Origin: Panax quinquefolius
Lineage: Eukaryota; Streptophyta; Magnoliopsida; Apiales; Araliaceae
Direction of reading: 5' to 3'
DNA length: 64,000 bases
Assembly (NCBI GenBank): GCA_020205615.1
Contig: CM035173.1
Location: forward strand, 33,473,280-33,537,279
Shown: one piece after another, positions 11,420-21,866 of the stretch
How the letters are laid out: each line of letters begins with the position of its first letter
Position numbering within the stretch: position 1 is the stretch's first letter
Made by a program: the position numbers and the translations under genes
The notes under the pieces: generated by a model
What the model saw: only the letters and a program-made list of their open reading frames with translations
Told to the model about the DNA's origin: nothing
Database searches by the model: none

Positions 11420-11831
11420 TTATCTCACCAGATCTCTTCTTAGGGCATTCACGAGAAAAGTGATCCTTGGACCCACACGTGAAACACACATTCTTCTTAG
11501 CTTGAGTGCAATTTGGGGCGATGTGACCCTCCTGGCCACAATTAAAGCATACTCATTTCCCCAGCAAACACACTCCCTTGTGAAACTTTCCGCACGTAGT
11601 ACATGCTTCGAACTTCTTATTTTGCTGGTTTCTCTGCTGATTTCCAGCTCCTCCATTCGCATTCCACTTCCTCTTCAGGTTGTTGTTGCCATTTCCACTG
11701 TTACCACCACCACCATTTCTAGCCTCACCTTCACTTTTCTTCTTCCTCTGTTCTTGGTTATGTTTTGTTACTGCCTCGCCTCCACTTTCAGCGAGAATTG
11801 CCTTCTCCATCACCGCTGCAAACGTCTTCAA
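11420..11831 (-). pseudogene. Gag C-terminus of element A with two zinc knuckles
   Basis: The minus strand from 11,831 reads a Gly/Asn-rich linker (GGGGNSGNGNNNLKRKWN), then CTTCGKFHKGVC. After a one-base shift two CCHC knuckles follow, CFNCGQEGHIAPNC and CFTCGSKDHFSREC (about 11,549 down to 11,447), ending PKKRSG. These are nucleocapsid RNA-binding motifs of Ty3/gypsy Gag. The shift lies between GVCLLGK and the first full CCHC. Confidence 0.88.
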
Positions 11832-11873
11832 CTGGAATAGGGAAACCCTACTTTACAACTAGGGTTTCAGTCC

Positions 11874-12419
11874 CTACTCGAACCTCTTCACCTTGCGCTC
11901 GTCTGTACTGACTTGATATGGCGCAAACCTCGCCAACTCGTTGAATTTTGCGACATACTCAGACACCGACATCGTTTCCTGCTTAAGTTCCAAAAATTGA
12001 ACCTCTAGCTGGCTCTTCGAACTCTCTGGAAAATAGGTCTCAAAGAATATCTCCTTGAACCTTTCCCAAGTCATCACTCCTGGTTATTCCCGAGTTTTGT
12101 TGGCCTGCCACTAATAGCTAGCCTCCTCTTTCAATATAAACGTTGCAAAAGCAGTCTTCTGGTTATCCTCTACCCTAGCAACATCAAAAACCTTCTCGAT
12201 TTCCATAATCCAAGTCTGTGCTTCAACTGGATTCATGGACCCACAGAATCCAGGTGGTCCAACCGCCTTGAAATCCTTAAACGTCGTACCTTGATTCTGA
12301 GGTTGATTCTGCAAAGCACCCGTCAGTAACGTCACTAGTTGCTGAACAGGGTTTCCTTCCACATTGTTGTTGTTTTCCTCAGTGGCTCTCCGTCGTGGTG
12401 GTTGACGTCTTGAAGCCAT
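11874..12419 (-). pseudogene. Gag N-terminal and capsid region of element A
   Basis: Starts at ATG 12,419 with basic MASRRQPPRRRATEE. Capsid motifs follow: FKAVGPPGFCGSMNPVEAQT, WIMEIEKVFDVARVEDNQKT, then TWERFKEIFFETYFPES and SVSEYVAKFNELARFAPYQV, the retrotransposon gag domain. Two stops (TAG near 12,111 and TAA near 12,09x) split it in one frame, both explicable by single transitions. No promoter other than the LTR is expected. Confidence 0.9.
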
Positions 12420-12814
12420 TTTCTGTTAAAAATACACTCATCAGATTCTATTCAATCTTTTAAGTATTATATACTTAAGTTGTATGTCATAAAAGTTTAT
12501 CACATAACACTTAACACTTGAATAAAACAATAACTTTTATTCATTCATCATCTTTTAAAGAAAACATCAAAACAATAGCATCGCTGCTATTTACATTGCT
12601 TTTCCTGAACTATAACAGTTGCAGGACAACATCATCATCATCTATCCCATTGGTTATATCATACCCGGGATTTACATTTCGTTTATTATCAAACCACCTA
12701 TCAATTATATTTTTCTAATGTTCTACTAAGATACTGCGTAGCCTTTCGACGCTCTTCTTCTACGATTCGGAACATTGTTCGGCGATCCAATATGTATGAT
12801 GGTAGCGTCTCAAA
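12420..12814 (-). other. Leader between accessory ORF and gag of element A
   Basis: About 400 bases with no open frame of note. On the minus strand the accessory frame continues past its stop with FETLPSYILDRRTMFRIVEE, which may be a further, shifted part of the same protein. Confidence 0.5.
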
Positions 12815-13219
12815 CTAAATCGGATAACCCATGACTCGATCTTGAGCTCGATTGATTACGGTGTTGAATACGTTGTTCATTTCTTCCATCTTCCTCCTCT
12901 TTGCTTGTGTGTCTCTCTCTGCCATTCCGGCCCGTTGATAAGCTTCATTGTATGCATCTTTAGCCCTTGCCCTCGTAGTAGATTCCTATTTCAGCTTATT
13001 CTCCAGTTCTGCAATATTCTCCATCATTCGCTCATTCTCTCCTTCAGTGTGGACCAGCTTCTCTTCAACGTTGTTCAGTCGTTCTTCTCGATCTTGGATC
13101 TCATCGTCTTTCTGTGCCATCGAGGTGCATTGTTCACTACTATCTCTTGTAACTCCTCGACGGTGTCTTGAAGTTCCACATTGGCCATACACCTCGTCAA
13201 ATATATACATCACGGGCAA
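12815..13219 (-). pseudogene. Leader ORF upstream of gag in element A: coiled-coil protein remnant
   Basis: A frame of 134 codons between PBS and gag, broken by a single TAG (12,986-12,988). Before the stop it is charged and heptad-like (AQKDDEIQDREERLNNVEEK, then NERMMENIAELENKLK); after it ESTTRARAKDAYNEAYQRAG and KRRKMEEMNNVFNTVINRAQ, ending GYPI. Just upstream, in another frame (about 13,240-13,420), is a very acidic stretch ESTDEEDEIETDEEDPVWSR. Together they look like a decayed accessory protein with an acidic head and long helical tail. I do not recognise a family. It is not gag or pol. Confidence 0.6.
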
Positions 13220-13632
13220 CTATCGAACTAAGTGGAAGCTCTTCCTCCTCATCCCCCATTGTGGCGGCTCCACACGGGATCCTCCTCGTCCGTCTCTATC
13301 TCATCCTCCTCATCGGTACTCTCTCTGCTTTCAACTCATCGTGACCAAGCGGAACTATTTCCGTGGCGATGGCATTCCCCAAATCACTGAATAACCCGAG
13401 GCTCCTCCTCTAGCTTTATTTGGATCCTCTATAATAGTCATCCTGTCAATCAAAGTTTAAGTTTTAATTACTAGCTATTCTTACTCGACACACTCGTGAG
13501 CACATAAGTTGTAATCACATAAGCACATAAGTGTTTTATTACTTTCCTAAAACTTCGATAAGAGTTCATCATAACTATCTTTTCAAAGGTTACTTCCTAA
13601 GGCTTTTCCCCACCCAAGGTTCATAACCTAAG

Positions 13633-13647
13633 GCTTTGATACCAACC
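13633..13647 (-). other. Primer binding site of element A
   Basis: The minus strand reads GGTTGGTATCAAAGC directly after the 5' LTR end. TGGTATCAAAGC matches the complement of the 3' end of plant initiator Met tRNA (TGGTATCAGAGC) with one mismatch. It primes minus-strand DNA synthesis and fixes the orientation of the element. Confidence 0.88.
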
Positions 13648-15636
13648 TGTGACACCCCCAAATCTAGGTACTTCATTCCCACAAGATTTGGTGCTCACTA
13701 CTCAAACATTCATACTATCTACCCAACAAAATAATATTTAAACCATAAAATCCTTCCTTTAAATAAGGTTACATAATTAAACTCAAAACATCCCAGGTTA
13801 TCTAACCTTTAATCGTCATTCAAATGCGGAATTAAATTATTACATAACGTCATTAAAATTAAGTCTAAGATCATCATAATAAAAGTACAAATCAGCATCA
13901 CTTGTACAATTTTCCTTTTCCTTTGCTAGTTGAAGGTTCATCTACCTTCTCCACTTTAGCTGCAATGAGTTTATAAATATGCAAGAGTGAGCAAAACAAT
14001 TGCCCACTGGATATAATAATGAATCAATAGTAGAATAACAATAATATCTGCCAACGAATAGGCTCATCAAAAAAATTGGATAGTACTCTAACAATGATAA
14101 TCAGGAACTAAAATCCAAAATATGGAATATACATAACTGAGGGTCATAAGACCATGAACTATGTCCACAGTTGTAAGTAATCTTTCAATTCCAACTTTAA
14201 CAGTCATAAGACTATAAGGACTCCTCGTACTTAGGGGGATCAGCCCTTCGTACCATGTATTGTGCACAAACATTTAACGTTACGCGTAAGTTATCCCCTA
14301 ATAATAATAGGGTTGTTCATCTCAGTATTTAGAGTACAAGTCCGCACCAAAGAAAGTTTGGTTTGGATAAGCTTTCAAGGGTAATTTGAAGTTCAACGAA
14401 CATCAACTAGAGGACTAGTTGAATCAATAGTGTTAGATAATACAACAGTTGATCAATAATAACATAATATGAAACAATGAATAAGTGTAAGCGAACTGAC
14501 GATACTTGATCTCATGCTTAGAAACAACTACATAGCATAAGTATTGAATGACAATAATAAGCCTTTCTTGAATAAAATTAAGCTAGGACTATGAATTATT
14601 GAATAAACATTAAGTAATAGCAAACTGAAAATAAAGCTTACTTATCATGAGAATGATTTGTGTCAGGTAAATGAACTATAATAATTCAACATTTGAAATT
14701 AGAATTCAAGAAAAGCGCATTCATAATATCCAGAATAACAATAATAAAACTTGTACAACAATAAACAAGTTAGAATGCAATGCATCAATAAGTATTGGAC
14801 TTCAAACTTGATTTTGAATAAAATAATGTCATAACTAGATTGTTCAAATAAATGATTAAGTATCAAAGTAAAAGATAGTTTCATTTAATATAAACTTAAA
14901 AGTAAGAACTAACTCAACATAAATGTAAGGATAAATGTTCATTTGTTCAAAGTAAAAAGAAGTTTAGAAACTTGTTTTACTTGTGACATGTAATGTATAC
15001 TAAATTATAGAGTTAGAAAACATTTTGCAACTTTGAAGCGTAAGCTATGTTAATTAACATTACACATTTTAAAAACACAATACCTAATATTATAAACATC
15101 AAAATCATGTATAACCCCATAACTTAGCCTTGAAATTGCAATTACTTGTTCGTTAAACAGAACGCAGAGAGAAATTTAATTACGGAACTTTTAGCCCAAC
15201 AAAACAAACAAAATTGAAAATAGAAGAAATAGAATTGCTCACATTTACAACCAATTAGAACAATTTAACACCAACTAAAACTATTTTAATTTCTCAAAAT
15301 TCATGTTTTCATATAAAACATTTTGATATTCATTCTTGAAATTCTTTGTGAATTCATTGTTGACCAAATTACTCCATTCAAACATATACACAAACTTCAA
15401 TTCTACAGGTTTTACATAAGAATTGACCATCCAAATACTTATCTAAGGTTGTATAAATATACTTGATAAAATTTCTTCCCTTGTAAACCAAAATTAGCAT
15501 CGATTATTGTAAACACAATACTAATTATTATAAATATAAATTAACTTTTACATGCAACAATTCGGAAGAAATAAAATTCAAAGAAAAACTTTATCGTAGG
15601 GTTGATATTGATATATGTGGTTCAAATTGCTTTATG

Positions 15637-18239
15637 GGTAAAATGACCCAACTTATTATAAATAAAATTAAATTTTCTACATTTATTATTTTAAAATAGT
15701 AAGGGTTGATTTGATTAATGGTTAGTTATGGGTAAAATGCATAAATATTTCAAATATCTGATGGTTATAAAATATTCATTTTATCGGAGAATATTTGTTT
15801 GGTCGTGGAATATTCTTCTTGTCGGGGAATATTAGATGCGATGATGCTTGACCTTATTAGGCCCCACAACGAAAGCGATTGGATGAAGAAAGCGACAAGT
15901 ATAAGTTGTTTATAAATAGCTGGCGTAGTTATTTCAGATTATCTTTGTTGGAATACCACCGTGGTTAAAACACACGATGCATTGCGGTATTGCACCAATT
16001 ATTGATTCTTACGTAGGAAGGCATTACTCAATAATTGTTACGATAGAATTCTTATTCAATATTTTATTTTATTGATTCAATAATTGCTACGTTGATATTT
16101 TATATTATTGTTATTTTAATAATTGTCACTACTACGAGTATTTTCATTATCGGATCAATAATTCATATTATTTGAATAATATTATTAGATAACATTATTG
16201 GCAATGTCTAGAAAGTTCTATCTAAGGAGAGGTTTGGTCACCTAATTGCGATCCGAGAAGGAGAAGTCCTTATTGGAAAGCCCCTCTTTCAGGGGGCTAT
16301 GCAGTTTGTCGATATTGATGATTGATAATATTATTTGTGAATAATTAATTATTGATTTATATGATAAGGAAAATATTCATTTTATAATGGATATAGATGG
16401 AGAAAATTTTTAAGTGACAATTGTAGAAAAATTGATATTTTATCTTTTCTGATAAAATAATTCATTTAAATATATTATTATATTTTAATAATATAATAAT
16501 GGTGATATTCTTACAATAAATGTGGGATATATGAATATATGAGGAGGAAGAGTATTTTTGTTACAAAAGTATTTTAAAACATGTTAAACATGTCCGTGGG
16601 CCCATTTCTTGATTGAAATTTGATTATAGCTTATAAAATCGTCCGTTTGTGGATTTCGGTCAATTTCTGTTTAGAATTTGGAAAAACTTAAACTTACAAA
16701 GTTGTAGAGAATGAAATTTCCTATGGAGAGGACATGTGGTTTGAATTTTTCTGATAAAAGGGCTATTTATTATGAATTATTAAATTCCATAGTTCCGAAA
16801 TAATTAATTTTTGAAATTTTAATTATTTTTTTTAAGAAAAACATTTTTTGTGATTTTGGTGGGTTGTTAGCTGATGTTTTTGACCAAAAAAGGCTGCTAA
16901 GAAATTAAGAAAAATATATTAATATTTTATTAAATTTTCTGCTTTGGTGTTCTAAGCATTTTCCTATAAATAGGGTGCTTAGATTAGAATTGAAAATCAC
17001 AATTTAAACTGAAGTTTTTCTCTTTTCTCTCTATATTATCGAGCGTATTCTTGTGAGTATTTTGATACTTTGAGTGTTCTTTATCTGGTGCAAGTTTTCT
17101 TTAGCACTATATCAGATATTCCAAATTTAGAAGTATAGTCTTTTCGAGGTAAGGGATCTTTATTTTTTTAAAAATGATATTATTTTTTCTAATATCATTA
17201 TCTTAAATTATTGGTAAGATTTTTCTTATGAAATTCTTGTCTTTTAAGTGTGGGGAGTTCTTATTCACGATATCTGACCTTTATTCACGTATACGACACT
17301 TTATTCACGAATCGACTTATATTATTCACGAAAAATTAAATTTTCATTTTTTTTTCCAAAATATCGATTATGGATACTAGTTTTGATTGTATCCATGTTT
17401 TACTCATTCTTGAATTTTACTTCACTATGGTTATTTATGAAGTATTTTTGAACTCGGATTGTTTAAAGTACGAATCCTTATTATTTATTCTTTTGTTTCA
17501 CTGGATTCGTTTTCTTTAAAATATTTTTCATCATCCTCAGTCCTAAATGATGGTATTACTAAATATCTTTGGCCTGTAGTGCAAAGATGGTTGATTTTCT
17601 TATGAATATCTTTGGCCTGTAGTGCAAAGATGTACAGGTGTTGAGATGAACATGACCGACTGATGAATATCTTTGGCCTGTAGTGCAAAGATGAATATTT
17701 GATTCAAGATGAATATTGGTTGATGTTACAGGGATAAAATATTGATGATGGACTTTTAAATTCATAGATTATAGTAGATTTCATTCTCTACGTAACTCTT
17801 CTATGAATTATTATTTTTATTCGCGAATATTGATCCGAAACTTGTTATACATTGTATTTTATCGCTTTTTTCCTGTTGAAGACTAATGATAATTTGTTAT
17901 ATATTATCTTAGTCATAATATTCTTTTCTGGGCTAGTTGAGCTCACCATTTTCCTTTTTGTTCTATTTTTCTTCTCAGGAGGCGAGAATGTAGCGAGTTC
18001 TAGTCGGGGTGTGGAATGATAATTCTAGAAAGTTGTTTTAGTAGTCCTCACCATTTTTGTTAAATAATGTACCAATAATTGTAATGAGGACTTATTTGGG
18101 TGTGAATATTGTGCAGGCGGCAATATTTGTATTTAAACTCATGCGCTTTTATGTTGTATTAATAAAGTTGTAGTTGTTTCTGTACCATGTTATTGACGAC
18201 TCAAAATGGGTGATGTATACCTATTTTGGGGGCGTCACA
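15637..18239 (+). repeat. B-family LTR (no hairpin array) inside the element A LTR
   Basis: Starts in a degraded form of TGTAAGACCCCAAC (reads AAAATGACCCAAC near 15,640) and ends with GTATACCTATTTTGGGGGCGTCACA-like sequence at 18,239. TATA box TATAAATA at 16,965-16,972, splice-donor-like GAGGTAAGGG at 17,146-17,155. It lacks the GTTATTCCA/TGGAATAAC array but has three perfect ATCTTTGG...CAAAGAT hairpins. No internal domain follows on either side, so it is a solo LTR. A clear TSD was not found, which leaves the left edge uncertain by about 10 bases. Confidence 0.8.
17565..17692 (+). repeat. Three perfect 24-nt hairpins in LTR U5
   Basis: At 17,565-17,588, 17,608-17,631 and 17,669-17,692 the sequence reads ATCTTTG, then GCCTGTAGTG, then CAAAGAT: identical 7-bp arms and a 10-nt loop. 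The spacers between the three copies differ, whereas the hairpin itself does not. Confidence 0.9.
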
Positions 18240-18948
18240 GTAATCCTTTTTGATAACACTGCAAAATGCTTTGAAATCCTTCTTTCTCAAATTCTCTCAA
18301 CTCCCACAAAACTCAGTACTCTCAACTTTGCAAACAAGAATGCGTATAAACAACTGAATAATAAGCGTAAACAAAAGAAACTGATATGGCCTTAATAATA
18401 CTACTAAATGTCAATTCGATTCTTAACGATATAATATATTATATTATATTTATTACTTTATTTATTTTCAAAAATTAGAAATTCCAAAAGCATAAGGCTT
18501 GTTTGGCAAACCCTTTAATTTTTAAAGAATTAAAATACTTTTAAATCTTGTTTGGCAAAAACTAATTTAAATCCTTTCTAATTTATTTTAATAAACACTT
18601 TAGTTTATAATTATAATCACATAATATTTATTTGAATTTTTATATACAACATTAACCCATTAAATTAATCACATACTATATTTTAATTAAATATAGCCTT
18701 TTATCAAAATCACAAAATTATAATTTTCATTATAACTTTATTTAATAATTTAATATACCATCTCAATTATTAAATCAACAATATAACATCTCATGTTATT
18801 TTACAGCTCTCTAAATTATAAATTAGTTTAATTTAGAAAATTCTCTAATAAATTTAGATTCATCAATTCAACAATAGACACACCAAATAAATAATTATAT
18901 TATTCAATAAATATTTAATATCACACTTTGAAATTTCGGATCGTTACA

Positions 18949-19660
18949 GAACTTCCTGGCCTACCCCCAGAGCGAGAAATTGAATTTTGTATCGACCTTG
19001 AACCTGGTACAAAACCCATTTCCAAAGCCCCATATAGAATGGCTCCTATTGAACTTCAGGAGTTAAAGACCCAATTCCAGGAATTGTTAGACATCGATTT
19101 CATTCATCCCTAAAGACGTCTCCTTGGGGTGCTCACCATTATTCGTGAAGAAGAAAGATGAGAGTATGAGACTTTGTATTGATTATCGGAGTTGAATCAT
19201 GTCACCATCAAGAATAGGTACCTATTGTCACGTATTGATGACTGTTTGACCCGGTTGCAAGGCGCCAAATTCTTTTCAAAGATCGATCTTCGTTAGGATA
19301 TCATCGATTAAAGATTAGACCAGATGACATTCAAAGGCGGCTTTTGAACTTCGAGACGAGCATTATGAATTCTAGTCATGTCTTTTGGATTGACTAATAC
19401 TCTCGCTACTTTGCCTTCATGGATATGATGAACCAAGTATTCAAGGAATATTTGGATCACTTTGTGGGTGTCTTTATTGATGACATCCTCATATATTCCA
19501 AAAGTCGTGAAGATCATGAGCAACACTTGAGGTTAATACTCCAAAAGCTTCGTGAAAACAAGCTTTATGACAAGTTAAAGAAATGCGAGTTCTGGCTTGA
19601 GGAAGTAGCATTCCTTGGGCACGTGATATCAAATCACGGAATATCTCATTGATCGGCGAA
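18949..19660 (+). pseudogene. Reverse transcriptase of element H
   Basis: Continues the frame broken at 107: [20 protein letters not shown], then [19 protein letters not shown]. After a shift near 19,111 come SPWGA, a degraded fingers region, then [20 protein letters not shown] with the catalytic FIDD at about 19,473-19,484, and [20 protein letters not shown]. At least four frameshifts and stops are present. The enzyme would copy the element RNA; it cannot be made from this copy. Confidence 0.9.
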
Positions 19661-19739
19661 GATTGAAGCAATTCAAAGTTGGAGCAACCTAAATCGATCA
19701 AATACGTATCTTTACGGGCTTAAATTGGTTATTATCAGA

Positions 19740-20284
19740 GATTCGTGGAAGGATTTTCTCGAATCGCTACTCCATTAACTCAGCTGACTCGAAAAGATAC
19801 AAAATTCAGTTGGAGCGAGGAATGTGAGAAGAGTTTTCAAGAACTCAAGAGGAGACTCATTTCAGCACCTGTTTTGACAATTCCATTGGGCTCGGAGGGA
19901 TTTGTCATCTACAGTGATTCTTCGGGCAAAGGGTTAGGATGTGTTCTCATGCAACATGGGAAAGTCATAGCCTATGCCTCACGATAACTCAAAGAATATG
20001 AGAGGAATTATCCTACTCATGATCTAGAGTTGGCAGCAGTCGTTTTTGCACTAAAGATTTGGAGGCATTATCGGTATGGAGAGAAAGTGGAGATCTTTAC
20101 GGATCATAAAAGCCTCAAATATTTCTTCACCCAAAAGGAACTCAACATGTGGAAACGACGTTGGCTTGAACTGTTGAAAGATTATGATCATACCATTCAA
20201 TACCATCCTGGTAAAGTGAATGTAGTAGCTGATGCATTGAGTGGAAGATCATATGCGGGTACGAGTGCGATATTGTCAACGTAA
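19740..20284 (+). pseudogene. RNase H of element H
   Basis: Two open stretches separated by a TAA at 19,985: GFSRIATPLTQLTRKDTKFS, FVIYSDSSGKGLGCVLMQHG with the catalytic Asp, and then [55 protein letters not shown]. These are all standard Ty3/gypsy RNase H motifs. The stop after YASR sits where a Gln codon is usual (CAA to TAA). Confidence 0.9.
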
Positions 20285-20499
20285 AGGCCCATTTTATATG
20301 ACTTGTAAAGGATGGAGATAGAGTTAAAGACTCTAGGGACCCACATGATGATGGCGAATATACGAGTAGAAACCAACTTTAATCGATAAAGTTAAAAATT
20401 TGCTCGAGCCACAAACACCGGAGCCGATGCGTATGAGGAAGAAAGTCAAGAAGGTCTTATCTTTGGAAGCAAGAATCGATGAAGAATAAATACTTCGAT

Positions 20500-21260
20500 T
20501 CAACTCCAGACTTTGTGTTCCTAATGACCCTGACTTAAAGTATAAAATCATGATGGAGGCGCACAACACACCGTTTGCAATCCATCCTGGGAGTACCAAA
20601 ATGTATCATGATCTTCGACATATATTTTGGTGGATCAATATGAAAAGAAAGATCGCGGAGTTTATCTCAAGGTGTATAATTTTTCAATGAGTCAAGACGG
20701 AGCATCAAGTACCAAAAGGTCCATTGCAACCACTTGAAATTCCAGAATGGAAGTGGGAACACATTACCATGGATTTCGTTACCGGTCTTCCCAAGGTTTC
20801 TCAAGGCTTAGATGCGATTTGGGTCATTGTTGATAGATTGACCAAGTCGGCTCATTTCTTACCTATACGAGAAACTTATACACTTGAACATCTTGCTCGT
20901 ATGTATATAAACGAGATTGTAAGATTGCATGGTATGCCGGTATCCATAGTTTCTAATGGAGACCCAAGATTTACTTCAAGATTTTGGGTTGGTTTGTAAA
21001 AGCTATACTGCACGGTTTACTATTTAGTTGACTTATCATCCTTAAATGGGATCTAAAATCGGAGAGGACTATTCAAACTCTTGAAGATCTATTAAGACTA
21101 CGTGTCCTCGACTTTAAGGGAAGTTGGGATAAGTTCTTACCATTGGTGGAGTTTTCCTACAACAACAATTATCAAACAAGTATTGGCATGGCTCCATTCG
21201 AGGCGTTGTATGGAAGAAAGTGTCGTTCTCCGATTATCTTTGGGATGAAGTGGGTGAAAC
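20500..21260 (+). pseudogene. Integrase of element H
   Basis: The zinc-binding region reads HNTPFAIHPGSTKMYHDLR then RCIIFQ, where the second Cys of the usual RCLTCQ has become Phe. Core: [20 protein letters not shown] (first Asp), HGMPVSIVSNGDPRF, where the usual SDRD reads SNGD. A further, frameshifted part has [12 protein letters not shown] (third acidic residue), then [20 protein letters not shown] and [10 protein letters not shown]. The domain order is complete, but zinc-binding and catalytic-loop residues are changed. Confidence 0.88.
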
Positions 21261-21539
21261 AACATTGTTGGGGCCGGAGTTGATACGTATATGACTACGA
21301 GAAAAGATTCAAAAACGATCCGACAACGTATAAAAACCTCACAAGATCGACAAAAGAGTTAAGTTGATCTTCGTTGAAAAGAATCAGCGTAATTCAATAT
21401 TGGAGAACATGTGTTGTTGCGTGTTGCTCCATGGAAAGGAGTTACGAGATTTGGAAAGAGACGAAAGCTCAATACTCGATTCATTGGCCCATTTTAATCC
21501 TCGAGCAGTAGGAATCATGGCCTATAGACTCGCCTTACC

Positions 21540-21855
21540 GCCTAAGTATGTCTCGTGTTTATAACGTTTTCACATATCTACATTACGTAAATATGTGAAA
21601 GACCCGAACCACATTATTGAGTTAGAAACCGGACGAAATAGCGAGAAGTTTTAATGTATGAAGAGGTTCTGTTAAAATCTTGGATAAGAAGGAGCATATT
21701 TTACGCTCCAAGGTTATACCTCAAGTCAAAGTTTTGTGGAGAACCACGATGTTGAGGAAATGACCTGGGAGTTAGAATCTGAAATGAAATCAAGGTATCC
21801 TCATTTATTCATCATACCAGGTATGTACCCTAATTTTGTGGGCGAAATTTCATAA
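21540..21855 (+). pseudogene. Integrase tail and chromodomain of element H
   Basis: Across small shifts one reads FHISTLRKYVKDPNHIIELE, then WR(N)HDVEEMTWELESEMKS and RYPHLFIIPGMYPNFVGEIS before TAA at 21,853-21,855. This is the chromodomain-bearing C-terminus of a chromovirus, very like that of the truncated B element at 6,741-7,011. A missing base at WRNH breaks the frame. Confidence 0.85.
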
Positions 21856-21866
21856 GAAGAGGAGGT
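21854..21866 (+). other. Polypurine tract of element H
   Basis: AAGAAGAGGAGGT lies directly before the LTR start TGTAAGACC. It overlaps the chromodomain stop codon, so there is practically no 3' untranslated spacer between pol and LTR. Confidence 0.85.

Larger units (their letters stand above)
108..18948 (-). mobile_element. Element A: Tekay/Del-type chromovirus inserted antisense in element H
   Basis: An LTR retrotransposon in minus orientation, flanked by the perfect 5-bp duplication GAACT (103-107 and 18,949-18,953). In + coordinates its LTRs begin TGTGACACCCCC (108 and 13,648) and end GGATCATTACA or GGATCGTTACA (7,806 and 18,948). The order on the minus strand is 5' LTR, PBS, leader ORF, gag, protease, RT, RNase H, integrase, chromodomain, PPT, 3' LTR. 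Gene order and the C-terminal chromodomain place it among chromoviruses. The long LTRs and iMet-type PBS suggest the Tekay/Del clade (inference). Both LTRs carry later insertions of family B. Frameshifts and stops throughout coding make it non-autonomous today. Confidence 0.9.
13648..18948 (-). repeat. 5' LTR of element A, interrupted by a B LTR
   Basis: Native LTR lies at 13,648 to about 15,636 and 18,240-18,948, with a + strand B LTR between. The first 1.3 kb matches the left LTR closely. From about 14,940 to 15,620 it is shorter and patchy compared with 1,390-2,440, with many small deletions. It ends CGTTACA at 18,948, followed by the GAACT duplication and the host RT reading frame. No coding capacity seen. 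Confidence 0.85.

Noticed and set aside
11015..11443. A 142-residue frame on the + strand
   Set aside because: It is the shadow of the protease region of element A on the other strand.
12948..13394. A 148-residue Ser-rich frame on the + strand
   Set aside because: It is the reverse strand of the coiled-coil leader ORF; the minus strand shows the charged heptad pattern and correct orientation relative to gag.
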